In this document: piece by piece, positions 1 through 5,794 of the stretch
Layout of the letters: every line of letters begins with the position of its first letter
Position numbering within the stretch: position 1 is the first letter of the stretch
Assembly (NCBI RefSeq): GCF_036788415.1
Contig: NZ_DAIQNN010000129.1
Span: forward strand, 1-6,293
DNA length: 6,293 nucleotides
Origin: Rubrimonas sp036788415
GTDB lineage: Bacteria; Pseudomonadota; Alphaproteobacteria; Rhodobacterales; Rhodobacteraceae
Reading direction: 5' to 3'
Program-made: the position numbers and the translations under genes
Notes under the pieces: model-generated
Told to the model about the DNA's origin: nothing
Seen by the model: only the letters and a program-made list of their open reading frames with translations
Database searches by the model: none

Positions 1-176
1 GCATCGAGCGGCTGGTGAAGGGCGAGACCGGCGTGACCGCCGACACGGCCATGCGACTCGCGCGGTTCTTCGGGACGACGCCGGAGTACTGGATGAATCT
101 GCAGCGAGGCTGGGACCTCGCACGGGCGCGCGAGGCGATCGACGTCTCAGACATCACGCCCCTCGCCGCCGCCTGA
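1..176 (+). CDS. higA: HigA-family antitoxin, C-terminal part (5' end outside window)
   Basis: Only the last 57 codons are present; the reading frame begins at base 3, with bases 1-2 finishing a codon from outside, and ends at TGA 174-176. The protein is the DNA-binding antitoxin of a HigBA-type toxin-antitoxin pair, which normally neutralises the HigB mRNA-cleaving toxin and represses its own operon. The segment contains the second half of the XRE-type helix-turn-helix and the family signature: a G-V-T-A-D-T-A-M-R-L-A stretch followed by F-F-G-T-T-P-E-Y-W-M-N-L-Q, which is nearly diagnostic of this group. The toxin gene would lie to the left, outside the window. The gene converges on the phage tail chaperone extension gene, and the last 30 bases of the two genes overlap in antisense. 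It appears intact as far as can be seen. The family call is secure; whether the pair is active is unknown. Confidence 0.88.
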   Translation, partial: IERLVKGETGVTADTAMRLARFFGTTPEYWMNLQRGWDLARAREAIDVSDITPLAAA

Positions 177-392
177 AGCGATCTGCTGGTTCAGCTTGCG
201 GACCATCACCGCCTCGATGACGGGCAGCAGTTCCGCCGCGGCGCGCGCGGGCACGCCGAGCGCCTGGGCCATGGCAAGCGCTGCATTCATGTCCCAGCCG
301 AGCACGGCGCCGGGAATGGCGCGCAGCTGGCCGCCGAGCCGCTGGGCGAGGTCCCAGACCTGCCAGCCCTCATGCGTCAGGGGCATATTCAC
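147..392 (-). CDS. Tail assembly chaperone extension (lambda T-like), probably made by -1 frameshift
   Basis: This 81-codon frame starts at a GTG that overlaps the upstream stop (GTGA), with an ATG two codons later, and ends at TGA 147-149. It occupies the position of the lambda T segment, which is made only as a G-T fusion and helps load tail tube subunits on the tape measure protein. The same frame stays open for another 30 codons upstream, back to base 482, directly after a slippery heptamer. That stretch reads as real protein: a D-W-V-Y-G-G-G segment and a four-cysteine motif, C-x2-C-x3-C-x2-C at 402-434. The remainder (T-H-E-G-W, V-W-D-L-A, and a helical C-terminus) resembles small Rhodobacterales prophage proteins found at this position. 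Translation could instead start at the GTG by coupling to the upstream stop. No tape measure gene follows; the 3' end overlaps the antitoxin gene, so its last codons may not be original. Confidence 0.72.
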   Translation of the reverse strand: MNMPLTHEGWQVWDLAQRLGGQLRAIPGAVLGWDMNAALAMAQALGVPARAAAELLPVIEAVMVRKLNQQIASGGGEGRDV

Positions 393-826
393 CCGCGCGG
401 GGCAGTCCCGGCACGGGCCTTCGCAGGTCTCGCAGTAGCGCTCGCCCCCGCCGTAGACCCAGTCGGCGAGGGCGCGGAGGCGTTTTTTTCCTGCTCGAGC
501 GCCAACCCCTTCGCGACGTAGGCGAGCTGGAACGCCTCGAAGAGCGGCCAGACGTCGAGCAGCGCGTCGACGGCCTCGGGGCTTGGGTCGATGGGGTTGC
601 CGTCGGCGTCGCCGATGCCCTCCCAGCCGAGCACCGCCCGCCGCGCGAGAGCCTTGGCGAAGGCGACCGCGCGCTCCTCGTCGGAGGCGTCCTCGGGCAC
701 CGCCTCGACAACCGGATCGCTGCGCGTCGCGACCATCAGGGCGGTCGTCAGCGGGCGCAGCTGCACCCGGACGCCGGGCGCGAGGTCATGCCAGCGCGGC
801 GCGTTGGTCAGGTCGAGCGTCAGCAT
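389..826 (-). CDS. Phage tail assembly chaperone (lambda G-like), zero-frame product
   Basis: A 145-residue protein starting at ATG 826, two bases after the tail tube stop; a GAGG ribosome binding site lies about ten bases upstream at 837-840. An earlier in-frame start at 868 would lie inside the tail tube gene and is rejected. The protein begins M-L-T-L-D-L-T-N-A-P-R-W and has a globular helical body to about residue 112 (ending A-L-E-Q-E-K). After that the zero frame becomes low-complexity Ala/Ser/Thr/Pro/Arg, which suggests a frame that is read only as the terminated form. Codons 113-115 are GAA AAA AAC and contain a -1 slip site in the correct phase. Position directly after the major tail protein, with a frameshift into a second ORF, is the classic signature of the siphophage chaperone pair, which acts in the cytoplasm on tail tube and tape measure. 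Individual sequence similarity is weak by eye, so the call rests mainly on context and the slip site. Confidence 0.75.
   Translation of the reverse strand: MLTLDLTNAPRWHDLAPGVRVQLRPLTTALMVATRSDPVVEAVPEDASDEERAVAFAKALARRAVLGWEGIGDADGNPIDPSPEAVDALLDVWPLFEAFQLAYVAKGLALEQEKNASAPSPTGSTAGASATARPAKARAGTAPRG
482..488 (-). promoter_or_regulatory. Predicted -1 programmed ribosomal frameshift site (A AAA AAC)
   Basis: On the minus strand the bases read GAA AAA AAC in the chaperone frame, so the heptamer A AAA AAC has exactly the X XXY YYZ phase required for simultaneous -1 slippage. The next codon after a slip starts at 482 and continues in the frame of the downstream 147-392 gene without a stop, giving a fused product of 115 + 30 + 81 = 226 residues. 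Eleven to thirteen bases downstream are two mutually exclusive short stems: CTCGCC with GGCGAG (465-470 with 441-446) and CGCCG with CGGCG (464-468 with 449-453). Either could act as a weak stimulator. The run of seven A is unusual in such GC-rich DNA. Confidence 0.75.
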
Positions 827-828
827 TC

Positions 829-1770
829 TCAATACACCTCGATGTCGTTGATCAGGGTGGCGGTGCACATCCGGCCGACGACGCTGTCGCGGGCGGCCTG
901 CCAGTCGAAGGTGGCCTGCACGCCCTGCGGCCCGGAGATCTCGATGCGCGGGCGCGGCAGGTAAACGGCGTGCACGGTGAAGGTGAAGCTCGCGCCGGAC
1001 GGCAGGACGTAGGCGAATTCCATCTCGCAGGCCTCGCCATTGATCGCCTGCGTCACCAGCGTCTGGTCGGCGAAGCGCACCTCGATCCGGCCCGTCAGCG
1101 CGGCGATGGACGGGTCCGCACCGTCGATGCGGCCGTCCGAGCGGATGGTCTCGATCCGGTCGAGGTTGTTGGCGTAGGTGATTTCGGCCGAGACCACGTT
1201 GCCGAGCGCGGAGCCGTTGCGCGTGATCGCGCCGTTGAAATGGCCGAAGCGCTTCAGTTCCAGCGCGGCGGGCGTCCCGGCGCTGGTGGTGGTGCCCACC
1301 GTCTCGCCCTGAGCCACCAGCCGCGCCGTTGCCGTCAGCAAGCCGGAGCGCTGCATCTGCCAGGTGATCTGGTCGAGCACGCAGCCCGAATACATCGCAT
1401 ATCGCGGCACCTCCGGCATGCCGGTCTCGATCGACATCGAGGGCAGCGTCCAGAACCCCGACTGGAACTCGTGACTGTACGGGGCTTCCGCACCCGTTGT
1501 CGTCGGCGCGCCGAACGTCGCTTACAGCCAGAAGCCAAGTGCCTCCGCGTCGAGCGGCACGACGACGTCGCCATCGGCCGTCACCGCGTCCTTGATCGGC
1601 GCCAGCGGATCGCGACCGTAGCCGAGAAGCTCCGAGTTCAGCAACGGCTGCTCGGCGCCGAGCGAGGCACTGGCGAAGGGGACGCGCCGCCAGCCGCCCG
1701 CAGGCGGCGCGCCATACGCAGTCTCGAAGGCGAGCGCCATCTGCGCCCGCGCGCCTTGGGAGCGTGCCAT
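829..1770 (-). pseudogene. Major tail tube protein, interrupted by one in-frame ochre codon
   Basis: The frame from ATG 1770 to TGA 829-831 would encode a 313-residue tail tube protein, the subunit that stacks into the hollow siphophage tail. A strong ribosome binding site (GAGGAG) precedes the ATG by a few bases. The only interruption is TAA at 1522-1524, codon 83. Both sides are in the same frame and read smoothly across it (L-G-F-W-L, stop, A-T-F-G-A-P-T-T-T), so this is a single base change, most simply AAA to TAA, and not an insertion or deletion. The N-terminal part contains F-E-T-A-Y-G, typical of phage tube proteins of this type; the C-terminal 230 residues contain alternating beta-strand sequence and end N-D-I-E-V-Y. 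Reinitiation at ATG 1437 would give only the C-terminal 202 residues and has no visible ribosome binding site. Unless the stop is suppressed or is a sequencing error, no functional tail can be made from this locus. Confidence 0.85.
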
Positions 1771-1794
1771 GGTTTTCTCCTCGGGTTGTCGGGA

Positions 1795-2214
1795 TCAGCC
1801 GAGCGGATCGGCGGTGGTGTAGTGCAGGACGATCGGGATCACCGCCGCCTTCAGGCTCGCCGCGCCCTCGAGCGGCAGATCGACGGGTCGCGGGGCTTCC
1901 GCTTCGACCCAGTCGCAGAGCCCACCCAGCGTGCGGTCGGCGGCGAGCGCCGCGCCGATGCTGGCGATCAGCGTGTCGAAGGCGGCGTCAAGATCGGCCG
2001 CCTGCGCGACAGCCTCGATCTCGGCGCGATGCTGATAGTGGTAGCGCAGCGGCGAAAGCGTCGCCTCGGGCTCCCCCGGCTCGCCGTCGCGCAAGATCAG
2101 CAGGCCCTCGGCGGGCACGCGCTCGGGCAGGACCTCGCCGCGCAGAGCCGTGGCGGGCAGCGCCGAGAGCCGCGCATGCAGCGCGGCGAGGATGGTTTCG
2201 CGGGAGGTTGGCAT
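1795..2214 (-). CDS. Probable tail terminator / tail completion protein (gpU position)
   Basis: An intact 139-residue protein, starting at ATG 2214 and ending at TGA 1795-1797, 24 bases before the tail tube start. It begins with a helix containing R-E-T-I-L-A-A-L-H-A-R-L and ends in strand-rich sequence with H-Y-T-T-A-D. Size and placement directly before the major tail protein match the tail terminator family (lambda gpU, HK97 gp10), which caps the head-proximal end of the tail tube and stops its growth. I recall similar proteins in Rhodobacterales prophages carrying a misleading acyl-CoA transferase label; nothing in the sequence supports that enzyme function. The ribosome binding site is weak (GGCAAG), and the gene now sits 26 bases after the parE stop, so it may depend on readthrough from the parDE promoter. 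The function is inferred mainly from synteny. Confidence 0.62.
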   Translation of the reverse strand: MPTSRETILAALHARLSALPATALRGEVLPERVPAEGLLILRDGEPGEPEATLSPLRYHYQHRAEIEAVAQAADLDAAFDTLIASIGAALAADRTLGGLCDWVEAEAPRPVDLPLEGAASLKAAVIPIVLHYTTADPLG

Positions 2215-2240
2215 GGGTCTTGCCGCAGTTGGCCTGAGTT

Positions 2241-2582
2241 TCAGCGCCTGCGCGCGCCCTCGTCTCCGAGCCGCGCCAGCTTGCCGGGCAAGTCGGATCG
2301 CGCGTGCAGGAAATCGATGACGATCACGGCGTCAGGGTTGTCGACGAACACGATGAAGTGCCGCCCGCAGCGGGTGAGACGGAAGTCTTCGGGCAGGTCC
2401 GGATCGATCAAACTGCGGCAGCTCTCTGAGGACTCCACGCTTTCGGCGACCGCCTGGCAGCGCGCGATCAGGTCCGTCTCGTAAGCCCTCGCCTGCCGCG
2501 GCCCGGACGTTTCGATGGTCCAGCGTGCGATATCGACGAGGGACCGCTCGGCCCGCCGGGTGAGCCGCCAGGACTTGGGCAT
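2241..2582 (-). CDS. parE: ParE-family toxin
   Basis: A 113-residue RelE/ParE-superfamily toxin; ParE members poison DNA gyrase. The sequence shows the family layout: an N-terminal helix beginning W-R-L-T-R-R-A-E-R-S-L-V-D-I-A-R-W-T, a second helical arm with Q-A-R-A-Y, then strands with D-F-R-L-T-R-C-G-R-H-F-I-V-F-V and a final I-V-I-D-F-L-H-A-R-S-D. The C-terminal tail (about the last 15 residues) is a little longer than in typical members of roughly 95-100 residues. Its ATG overlaps the parD stop (TGATG), so the two are translationally coupled, antitoxin first. It lies between phage structural genes on the same strand and is probably an inserted addiction module. No lesion is visible. Confidence 0.88.
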   Translation of the reverse strand: MPKSWRLTRRAERSLVDIARWTIETSGPRQARAYETDLIARCQAVAESVESSESCRSLIDPDLPEDFRLTRCGRHFIVFVDNPDAVIVIDFLHARSDLPGKLARLGDEGARRR

Positions 2583-2839
2583 CAGCCGTCGCCGCGCGCT
2601 CTCGCGAATGCGCGGCGAACGACGTCTTCGCCAGAGCCTTCGGCGAGGTCGCCCGCGCGCGCCTCGGCGAGCCCGGCCGACAGCCGGTCGCGGATGTCGG
2701 CGAGTTCGGCCTCCTCGCGCTCGAGAAGCCGCAGCCCGGCGCGCAGGGCCTCGCTCGCGTTCTGGTAGCGCCCGGAGGCGACGAGCCGGTCGACGAGCGC
2801 CGACTGCGATTCGGTCAGGACGACGTTCCGCGTGGCCAT
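2582..2839 (-). CDS. parD: ParD-family antitoxin
   Basis: An 85-residue antitoxin starting at ATG 2839, with a good ribosome binding site (GGAGG) a few bases upstream. A longer in-frame start at 2875 is rejected because it lies within the predicted promoter. The first 50 residues form the ribbon-helix-helix DNA-binding domain of the CopG/ParD type: strand M-A-T-R-N-V-V-L-T, then Q-S-A-L-V-D-R-L-V-A-S-G-R-Y-Q-N-A-S-E-A-L-R-A-G-L-R-L-L, the usual ParD signature. The charged C-terminal part (E-E-A-E-L and onward) is the toxin-wrapping region. The protein should bind and inhibit the following ParE and repress the operon at the inverted repeats just upstream. Its first 25 bases overlap the 3' end of the DUF6441 gene on the same strand in another frame. 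Confidence 0.92.
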   Translation of the reverse strand: MATRNVVLTESQSALVDRLVASGRYQNASEALRAGLRLLEREEAELADIRDRLSAGLAEARAGDLAEGSGEDVVRRAFARARGDG

Positions 2840-3549
2840 GTCACCCTCCGTTCCTGCCATGGCAGAATATGCCAATCCGGAGGCGCGACCAAGGCATATC
2901 CCGCGGACAGCTTCGCGCCGAGCCAGTTCTCCAAGATCAGCCCCGGCACGCTGTCATGCGCCCGCTCGGCATCTCGCGCGATGTCCAGCCGTTTCGGCAG
3001 CTTGACCTGCGGCACCAGCAGGAAGATCGGCACGGTGGCGACACCGCGCCCGGTCTTCGATCGCGACGCCCGCGCCCGCCCACGGCTGTCGATCCGGCTT
3101 TCGGCCACGAGCAGGCTCGGGCCGGCTTGGCGATAGACGAACCGCAGCCGCAGCCCGCTCCGACGCTCCCATTCGCCGGGGGTGATCCGCCCACCGCGCA
3201 GCCCGTGCCAAGCGGCTGGCGTCGGGATCGCGAGCCAGAACCCGTTCCGCGAACGGATCAGTGGGCCGGTGTCATGCGCCCCGACGATCACCGGCGCCTT
3301 CGACCAGACCAGCGCCGCCGCGTTCAGGCTCGGCCGGTTCGCCGGGTAGACCTGCGCGCGGATGCTGTTGGCGAGCCGCTGGCCGAGCCCCGCGCCGGTG
3401 ATCTGGCCGCGCCAGGCGGTCTTGAGCCCGGTGCTCGCCTCGCGCATGGCGGCGGTCACCGCGCGCTCGCCCGCGGCGATCTCCGCCGTCATCATGGCGA
3501 CGAGGTCGGGCGCGATATCGAGCGTGAGCTTTGCAATTCCTCCACTCAT
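2815..3549 (-). CDS. DUF6441-family phage protein (head-tail/minor tail morphogenesis)
   Basis: A 244-residue protein chosen to start at ATG 3549, preceded by GGGAG about ten bases upstream, and ending at TGA 2815-2817. It resembles the DUF6441 family of alphaproteobacterial prophages, which sits between the head-tail connector and the tail terminator gene, so a role near the neck or minor tail is likely; the exact function is unknown. Recognisable segments are L-T-L-D-I-A-P-D-L at residues 8-16, G-A-G-L-G-Q-R-L-A-N-S-I-R around 52-62, W-S-K-A-P-V-I-V-G-A-H, F-W-L-A-I-P-T-P-A-A, L-R-L-R-F-V-Y and T-V-P-I-F-L-L-V-P-Q-V. The last roughly 30 residues, after P-G-L-I-L-E-N-W, run through the parDE promoter and look unlike the family, so the original C-terminus may have been replaced when parDE arrived. 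The same frame is open upstream to GTG 3720 and could be 57 residues longer, but that part is not family-like. Confidence 0.75.
   Translation of the reverse strand: MSGGIAKLTLDIAPDLVAMMTAEIAAGERAVTAAMREASTGLKTAWRGQITGAGLGQRLANSIRAQVYPANRPSLNAAALVWSKAPVIVGAHDTGPLIRSRNGFWLAIPTPAAWHGLRGGRITPGEWERRSGLRLRFVYRQAGPSLLVAESRIDSRGRARASRSKTGRGVATVPIFLLVPQVKLPKRLDIARDAERAHDSVPGLILENWLGAKLSAGYALVAPPDWHILPWQERRVTWPRGTSS
2854..2899 (-). promoter_or_regulatory. Predicted parDE promoter and operator
   Basis: On the minus strand a TTGGTC -35 box (2887-2892) and a TATTCT -10 box (2864-2869) are separated by exactly 17 bases, placing a start about 15-20 bases before the parD ATG. Overlapping them are three symmetric elements suited to a ribbon-helix-helix repressor: a perfect 12-base palindrome CTGCCATGGCAG (2854-2865), GGCA-5-TGCC (2861-2873), and the inverted pair ATATGCC/GGCATAT (2867-2873 and 2893-2899). 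Autorepression by ParD or ParD-ParE is the expected mode. The promoter lies inside the 3' coding end of the DUF6441 gene. Confidence 0.6.
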
Positions 3550-3809
3550 CGAGTCGCGCTCCCTCTCGGGTATCGGTTCGACATGCGGGAGAGGCTCGCC
3601 GCCTTTCCATCCTGGCGCCGTCCTCTCGCGCGAGATTTTCGCCCCGACCGGCTTTACGGGCTCGAACCGTATCGCCACGGCTCCGGCCGCGGCGACGCGA
3701 AGGTGAGCGGCGCAAGACACGGGGCGCTGATCTTTCGGAGGACGGGGAGGACCTCCTTCGGCTGGCGCGACCGAGCCCGCGAGACTAGTCTGCTCGTCGG
3801 AGGTGCATG
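3550..3809. other. Junction region without a convincing gene
   Basis: This 260-base stretch separates the minus-strand phage genes from the plus-strand hub-spike cassette. Several frames are open. A plus frame ends at TGA 3808-3810, overlapping the start of the next gene, and a minus frame continues upstream of the DUF6441 start. Hand counts of GC by codon position across 3568-3810 are close (roughly 69, 64 and 75 percent for the plus frame), weaker than in the confident genes, so neither is strongly supported. The plus frame could be the tail end of a lost upstream baseplate gene. A GGAGG ribosome binding site for the following gene is at 3799-3803. Confidence 0.4.
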
Positions 3810-3971
3810 ATGCCGATCATCATCGACGACATCGGCGGCTCGGCCGAGCGGCCGCCGCGGCCGCCGAGCGCTCCGCACGGTGACAAGGCGGCTCCCGAAG
3901 CCGCGGCCCTTCGCACGCTCGAATTGATCGCGCTCGCTCGCGAACGGGACGCTCGACTTGCGCCGCCCTGA
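3810..3971 (+). CDS. Small proline-rich protein upstream of the hub gene (DUF5908-like position)
   Basis: A 53-codon gene with GGAGG at 3799-3803 and two tandem ATGs (3807 and 3810); the second has the better spacing of six bases. The protein starts M-P-I-I-I-D-D-I, has a proline-rich middle (R-P-P-R-P-P-S-A-P) and ends in an amphipathic helix (A-L-R-T-L-E-L-I-A-L-A-R-E-R-D-A-R-L). It overlaps the next gene by 14 bases, indicating translational coupling. In extracellular contractile injection and phage baseplate loci a tiny protein starting M-P-x-x-I often precedes the hub gene (DUF5908 in many such loci). The similarity here is limited to the start and the position, so the family name is a guess. 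The pattern of short strand, flexible linker and helix would suit a small adaptor. Confidence 0.6.
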   Translation: MPIIIDDIGGSAERPPRPPSAPHGDKAAPEAAALRTLELIALARERDARLAPP

Positions 3972-4992
3972 AGCGCCTCTGCTCGCGGCGGCGCGGCCCG
4001 TCATCCTCGTCGACGGCCGCCGTCGCAGTGACGTCGAAGCAGCGCTCCTGGTCATGGACATGCGCCTGCCACGCCACGGCATTGCTCACGCCGAGCTGAG
4101 GCTGCTGGCCGCCCCTGCGCGCGGCGTTTTTCCCTTCGCCGACATCGCGCATGGCGCGCGGCTCGCAGTTGCCTACGACACGGCGGGATCGGCGCCGGTG
4201 TTCGAGGGAGAGGTTACGGCGGTCGAAATCCGCATGAGCGACGGCCCCCCGGAGCTCTCCCTGCTGGCCGAGGATCCGCTGCACCGTCTCGCCCGCGAGA
4301 TGACCCCGCGCAGCTTCACGGACGTCCGGGCCGACGACGTCGTAGCCGCGCTCGCGCATTCCGCAGGTCTGCAGGCCGATACGACGCTCGGCGGGCCCGT
4401 CGAGACTTTCGTAAAGGGCGCCGAGAGCGATTTGGCTTTCCTCCTTCGGATGATTTCGGGACGTGGCGCGACGCTGCGCGTGGAGAGGGGCCGGGTGCGC
4501 GCCGGATCCGAGGCGACCGATCCGGCGCCGCTCACGATCGACGCAAGGGCGCTGAGAGAGCTTCGCGTCATCGCCGACCTCAACTGGCTCCCTGGCGCAA
4601 CGACGGTGCGGGGCTGGAACTTGGCCGAGGCTGTCTCGGTCGAGGCAACGGCCGCGCCTGCGCCCGCACGGCAGCCGCAGCTGCAGAGCGGCGCAGCCTT
4701 GGCCGAGCAACTCGGCTGGGGGGCGAACTATATCCTGCCTCGCGACTTCGTCGACGCGATGGAAGCGGACGCGATCGGCGATGCGCACGTCACCGCTGCG
4801 GCCGATCGCTTCCTGCATGGCGAGATCGTCGGCTCCGAGCGCAAGCTGGTTCCGGGCGCAGCGGTAGAGATCGCCGGCATCGACCCTCGTTTCGGCGGTC
4901 TCTACAGAGTCGGCGACTGCCGTCACCGATTCTCCATCAGTGACGGCTTTGTCGTGCGGGCCAGGATCTCGCGGCCGGACTGGCGCCCATGA
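3958..4992 (+). CDS. Phage late control D / VgrG-Pvc8-type baseplate hub protein
   Basis: A 344-residue hub protein, the gp27/gpD component that forms the trimeric base on which the tail spike sits in contractile phages, T6SS and extracellular injection systems. The start is TTG 3958, the first available in the frame, overlapping the previous stop by 14 bases; coupling probably compensates for the poor ribosome binding site. Family features in order: R-P-V-I-L-V-D-G near residue 13, F-E-G-E-V-T-A-V-E near 82, L-L-A-E-D-P-L-H-R-L-A near 100, R-S-F then D-D-V-V-A-A-L-A-H-S-A-G-L, E-S-D-L-A-F-L-L-R-M-I-S (the conserved ESD-FL helix) near 158, and a C-terminal barrel with K-L-V-P-G-A-A-V-E-I-A-G and F-G-G-L-Y-R-V-G-D-C-R-H-R-F. 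Size matches the separate gpD type, with the spike in the next gene. It is intact, and its orientation is opposite to the surrounding phage genes. Confidence 0.88.
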   Translation: MRRPEAPLLAAARPVILVDGRRRSDVEAALLVMDMRLPRHGIAHAELRLLAAPARGVFPFADIAHGARLAVAYDTAGSAPVFEGEVTAVEIRMSDGPPELSLLAEDPLHRLAREMTPRSFTDVRADDVVAALAHSAGLQADTTLGGPVETFVKGAESDLAFLLRMISGRGATLRVERGRVRAGSEATDPAPLTIDARALRELRVIADLNWLPGATTVRGWNLAEAVSVEATAAPAPARQPQLQSGAALAEQLGWGANYILPRDFVDAMEADAIGDAHVTAAADRFLHGEIVGSERKLVPGAAVEIAGIDPRFGGLYRVGDCRHRFSISDGFVVRARISRPDWRP

Positions 4993-5008
4993 CAGCGGAG
5001 GCAGACCG

Positions 5009-5665
5009 ATGAAGCCCGAAACGCCCGCTTGGACCTCCGGCATCCACCTCGCGCAGGTTGTCGACGACTCGGATCCGCAGAGCCTCAATCGCATCCGGGT
5101 TCACCTGATCGGCCTCGGATTGACCCTCTGGGCGCCAGTGCTCATTCCCGGCGGAGGCGCAGGCTACGGCGTGGCGCTGGGCCCGAAGACAGGCGAGACT
5201 GTCGCCGTGGCCTTCGCCGGAGGCGACCCCGCACACCCTCTCGTTCTCGGAGCCCTGTGGTCCGGCGCCCGCGCCCGACCGGAGGCTGCGGGCAAGCCCG
5301 ACGAGAGCTATGCGATCGTCTCGCCTGGAGGGGCGGTCATACGGGTCGAGGAGACCGGGGACGCCGGCGAGCCCTCCATCGTCATAGCCGCCAATCACCG
5401 GACACGGATTCGCATCGAGGCGGGCGGCGGCGGGAACGTCCGGATCGACCATGCGAACGGCTCGATCAGCGTCGACCCCGATGGCGTCACCGTGAACAGC
5501 GATGCGGCCGTCTCCGTCTCAAGCCCGACAGTCAAGATTTCCGCGAGCACCGTGACGATCGAGGCGGCCGTCATTAAGGCCACCGGTGTCGTGCAGTGCG
5601 AGACCCTCGTCGCCAACACCGTGGTGGCCGCCAGCTACACGCCCGGTTCGGGCAATATCTTGTAG
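5009..5665 (+). CDS. Phage baseplate assembly protein V (gpV/gp5-type spike)
   Basis: A 218-residue spike protein starting at ATG 5009 with GGAG at 4997-5000, 16 bases after the hub stop. Residues 10-80 form the OB-fold of the gpV/gp5 family: A-Q-V-V-D-D-S-D-P-Q-S-L-N-R-I-R-V, W-A-P-V-L-I-P-G-G-G, G-E-T-V-A-V-A-F-A-G-G-D-P and H-P-L-V-L-G-A-L-W-S-G. After a linker, residues 95-205 are short alternating Val/Ile/Ser/Thr strands typical of the triple-stranded beta-helix needle. The C-terminus S-Y-T-P-G-S-G-N-I-L closely resembles the usual end of such spikes, so the gene is full length. The protein should trimerise on the hub and pierce the target envelope. It lacks an obvious lysozyme domain or PAAR cap. 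No gp25 or gpJ gene follows in the window. Confidence 0.88.
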   Translation: MKPETPAWTSGIHLAQVVDDSDPQSLNRIRVHLIGLGLTLWAPVLIPGGGAGYGVALGPKTGETVAVAFAGGDPAHPLVLGALWSGARARPEAAGKPDESYAIVSPGGAVIRVEETGDAGEPSIVIAANHRTRIRIEAGGGGNVRIDHANGSISVDPDGVTVNSDAAVSVSSPTVKISASTVTIEAAVIKATGVVQCETLVANTVVAASYTPGSGNIL

Positions 5666-5794
5666 GCGTCGCTTCCTCGCAGTGAGGCGGTGTAGCCGGC
5701 GACGAAGATCCCTGTATCGGGTGACGGCGATGGGCCGCTGAACACCCGCGGGAAACGCGGAAAAAGGAGTGCGCCTGCGCCGAGTCGACGCGCA
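5666..5794. other. Intergenic/junction DNA after the spike gene
   Basis: These 129 bases hold no gene I can support. A small hairpin, CCGCG-GGAAA-CGCGG (5746-5760), is followed by AAAAA on the plus strand, so it is not a rho-independent terminator in either direction. An AAGGAG sequence directly abuts a GTG at 5769, whose frame runs into the antisense of the connector gene; it could be the beginning of a lost downstream baseplate gene, but the spacing is wrong. The stretch marks the junction between the inserted cassette and the phage operon. Confidence 0.4.

Noticed and set aside
370..711. Minus-strand open frame within the chaperone gene, in the third frame
   Set aside because: It is neither the zero frame nor the -1 frame of the chaperone, and reads as Arg/Ser/Pro-rich sequence.
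583..2484. A 633-codon open frame on the plus strand
   Set aside because: It runs antisense through the tail tube, tail terminator and parE genes, is very rich in Arg/Ala/Gly, and has no family-like segment; a typical GC-rich shadow frame.
2515..3810. A 431-codon plus-strand open frame ending at the start of the small proline-rich gene
   Set aside because: Most of it is antisense to parD and DUF6441. Only its last part (after about 3570) could be real, as a remnant of a lost gene, and codon-position composition there does not decide it.
3820..5094. A 424-codon minus-strand open frame
   Set aside because: Antisense to the well-supported hub gene; its translation has no recognisable domain.
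5746..5765. Hairpin followed by five A residues after the spike gene
   Set aside because: A rho-independent terminator needs T after the stem; on the minus strand the T run precedes the stem, so it does not fit in either direction.
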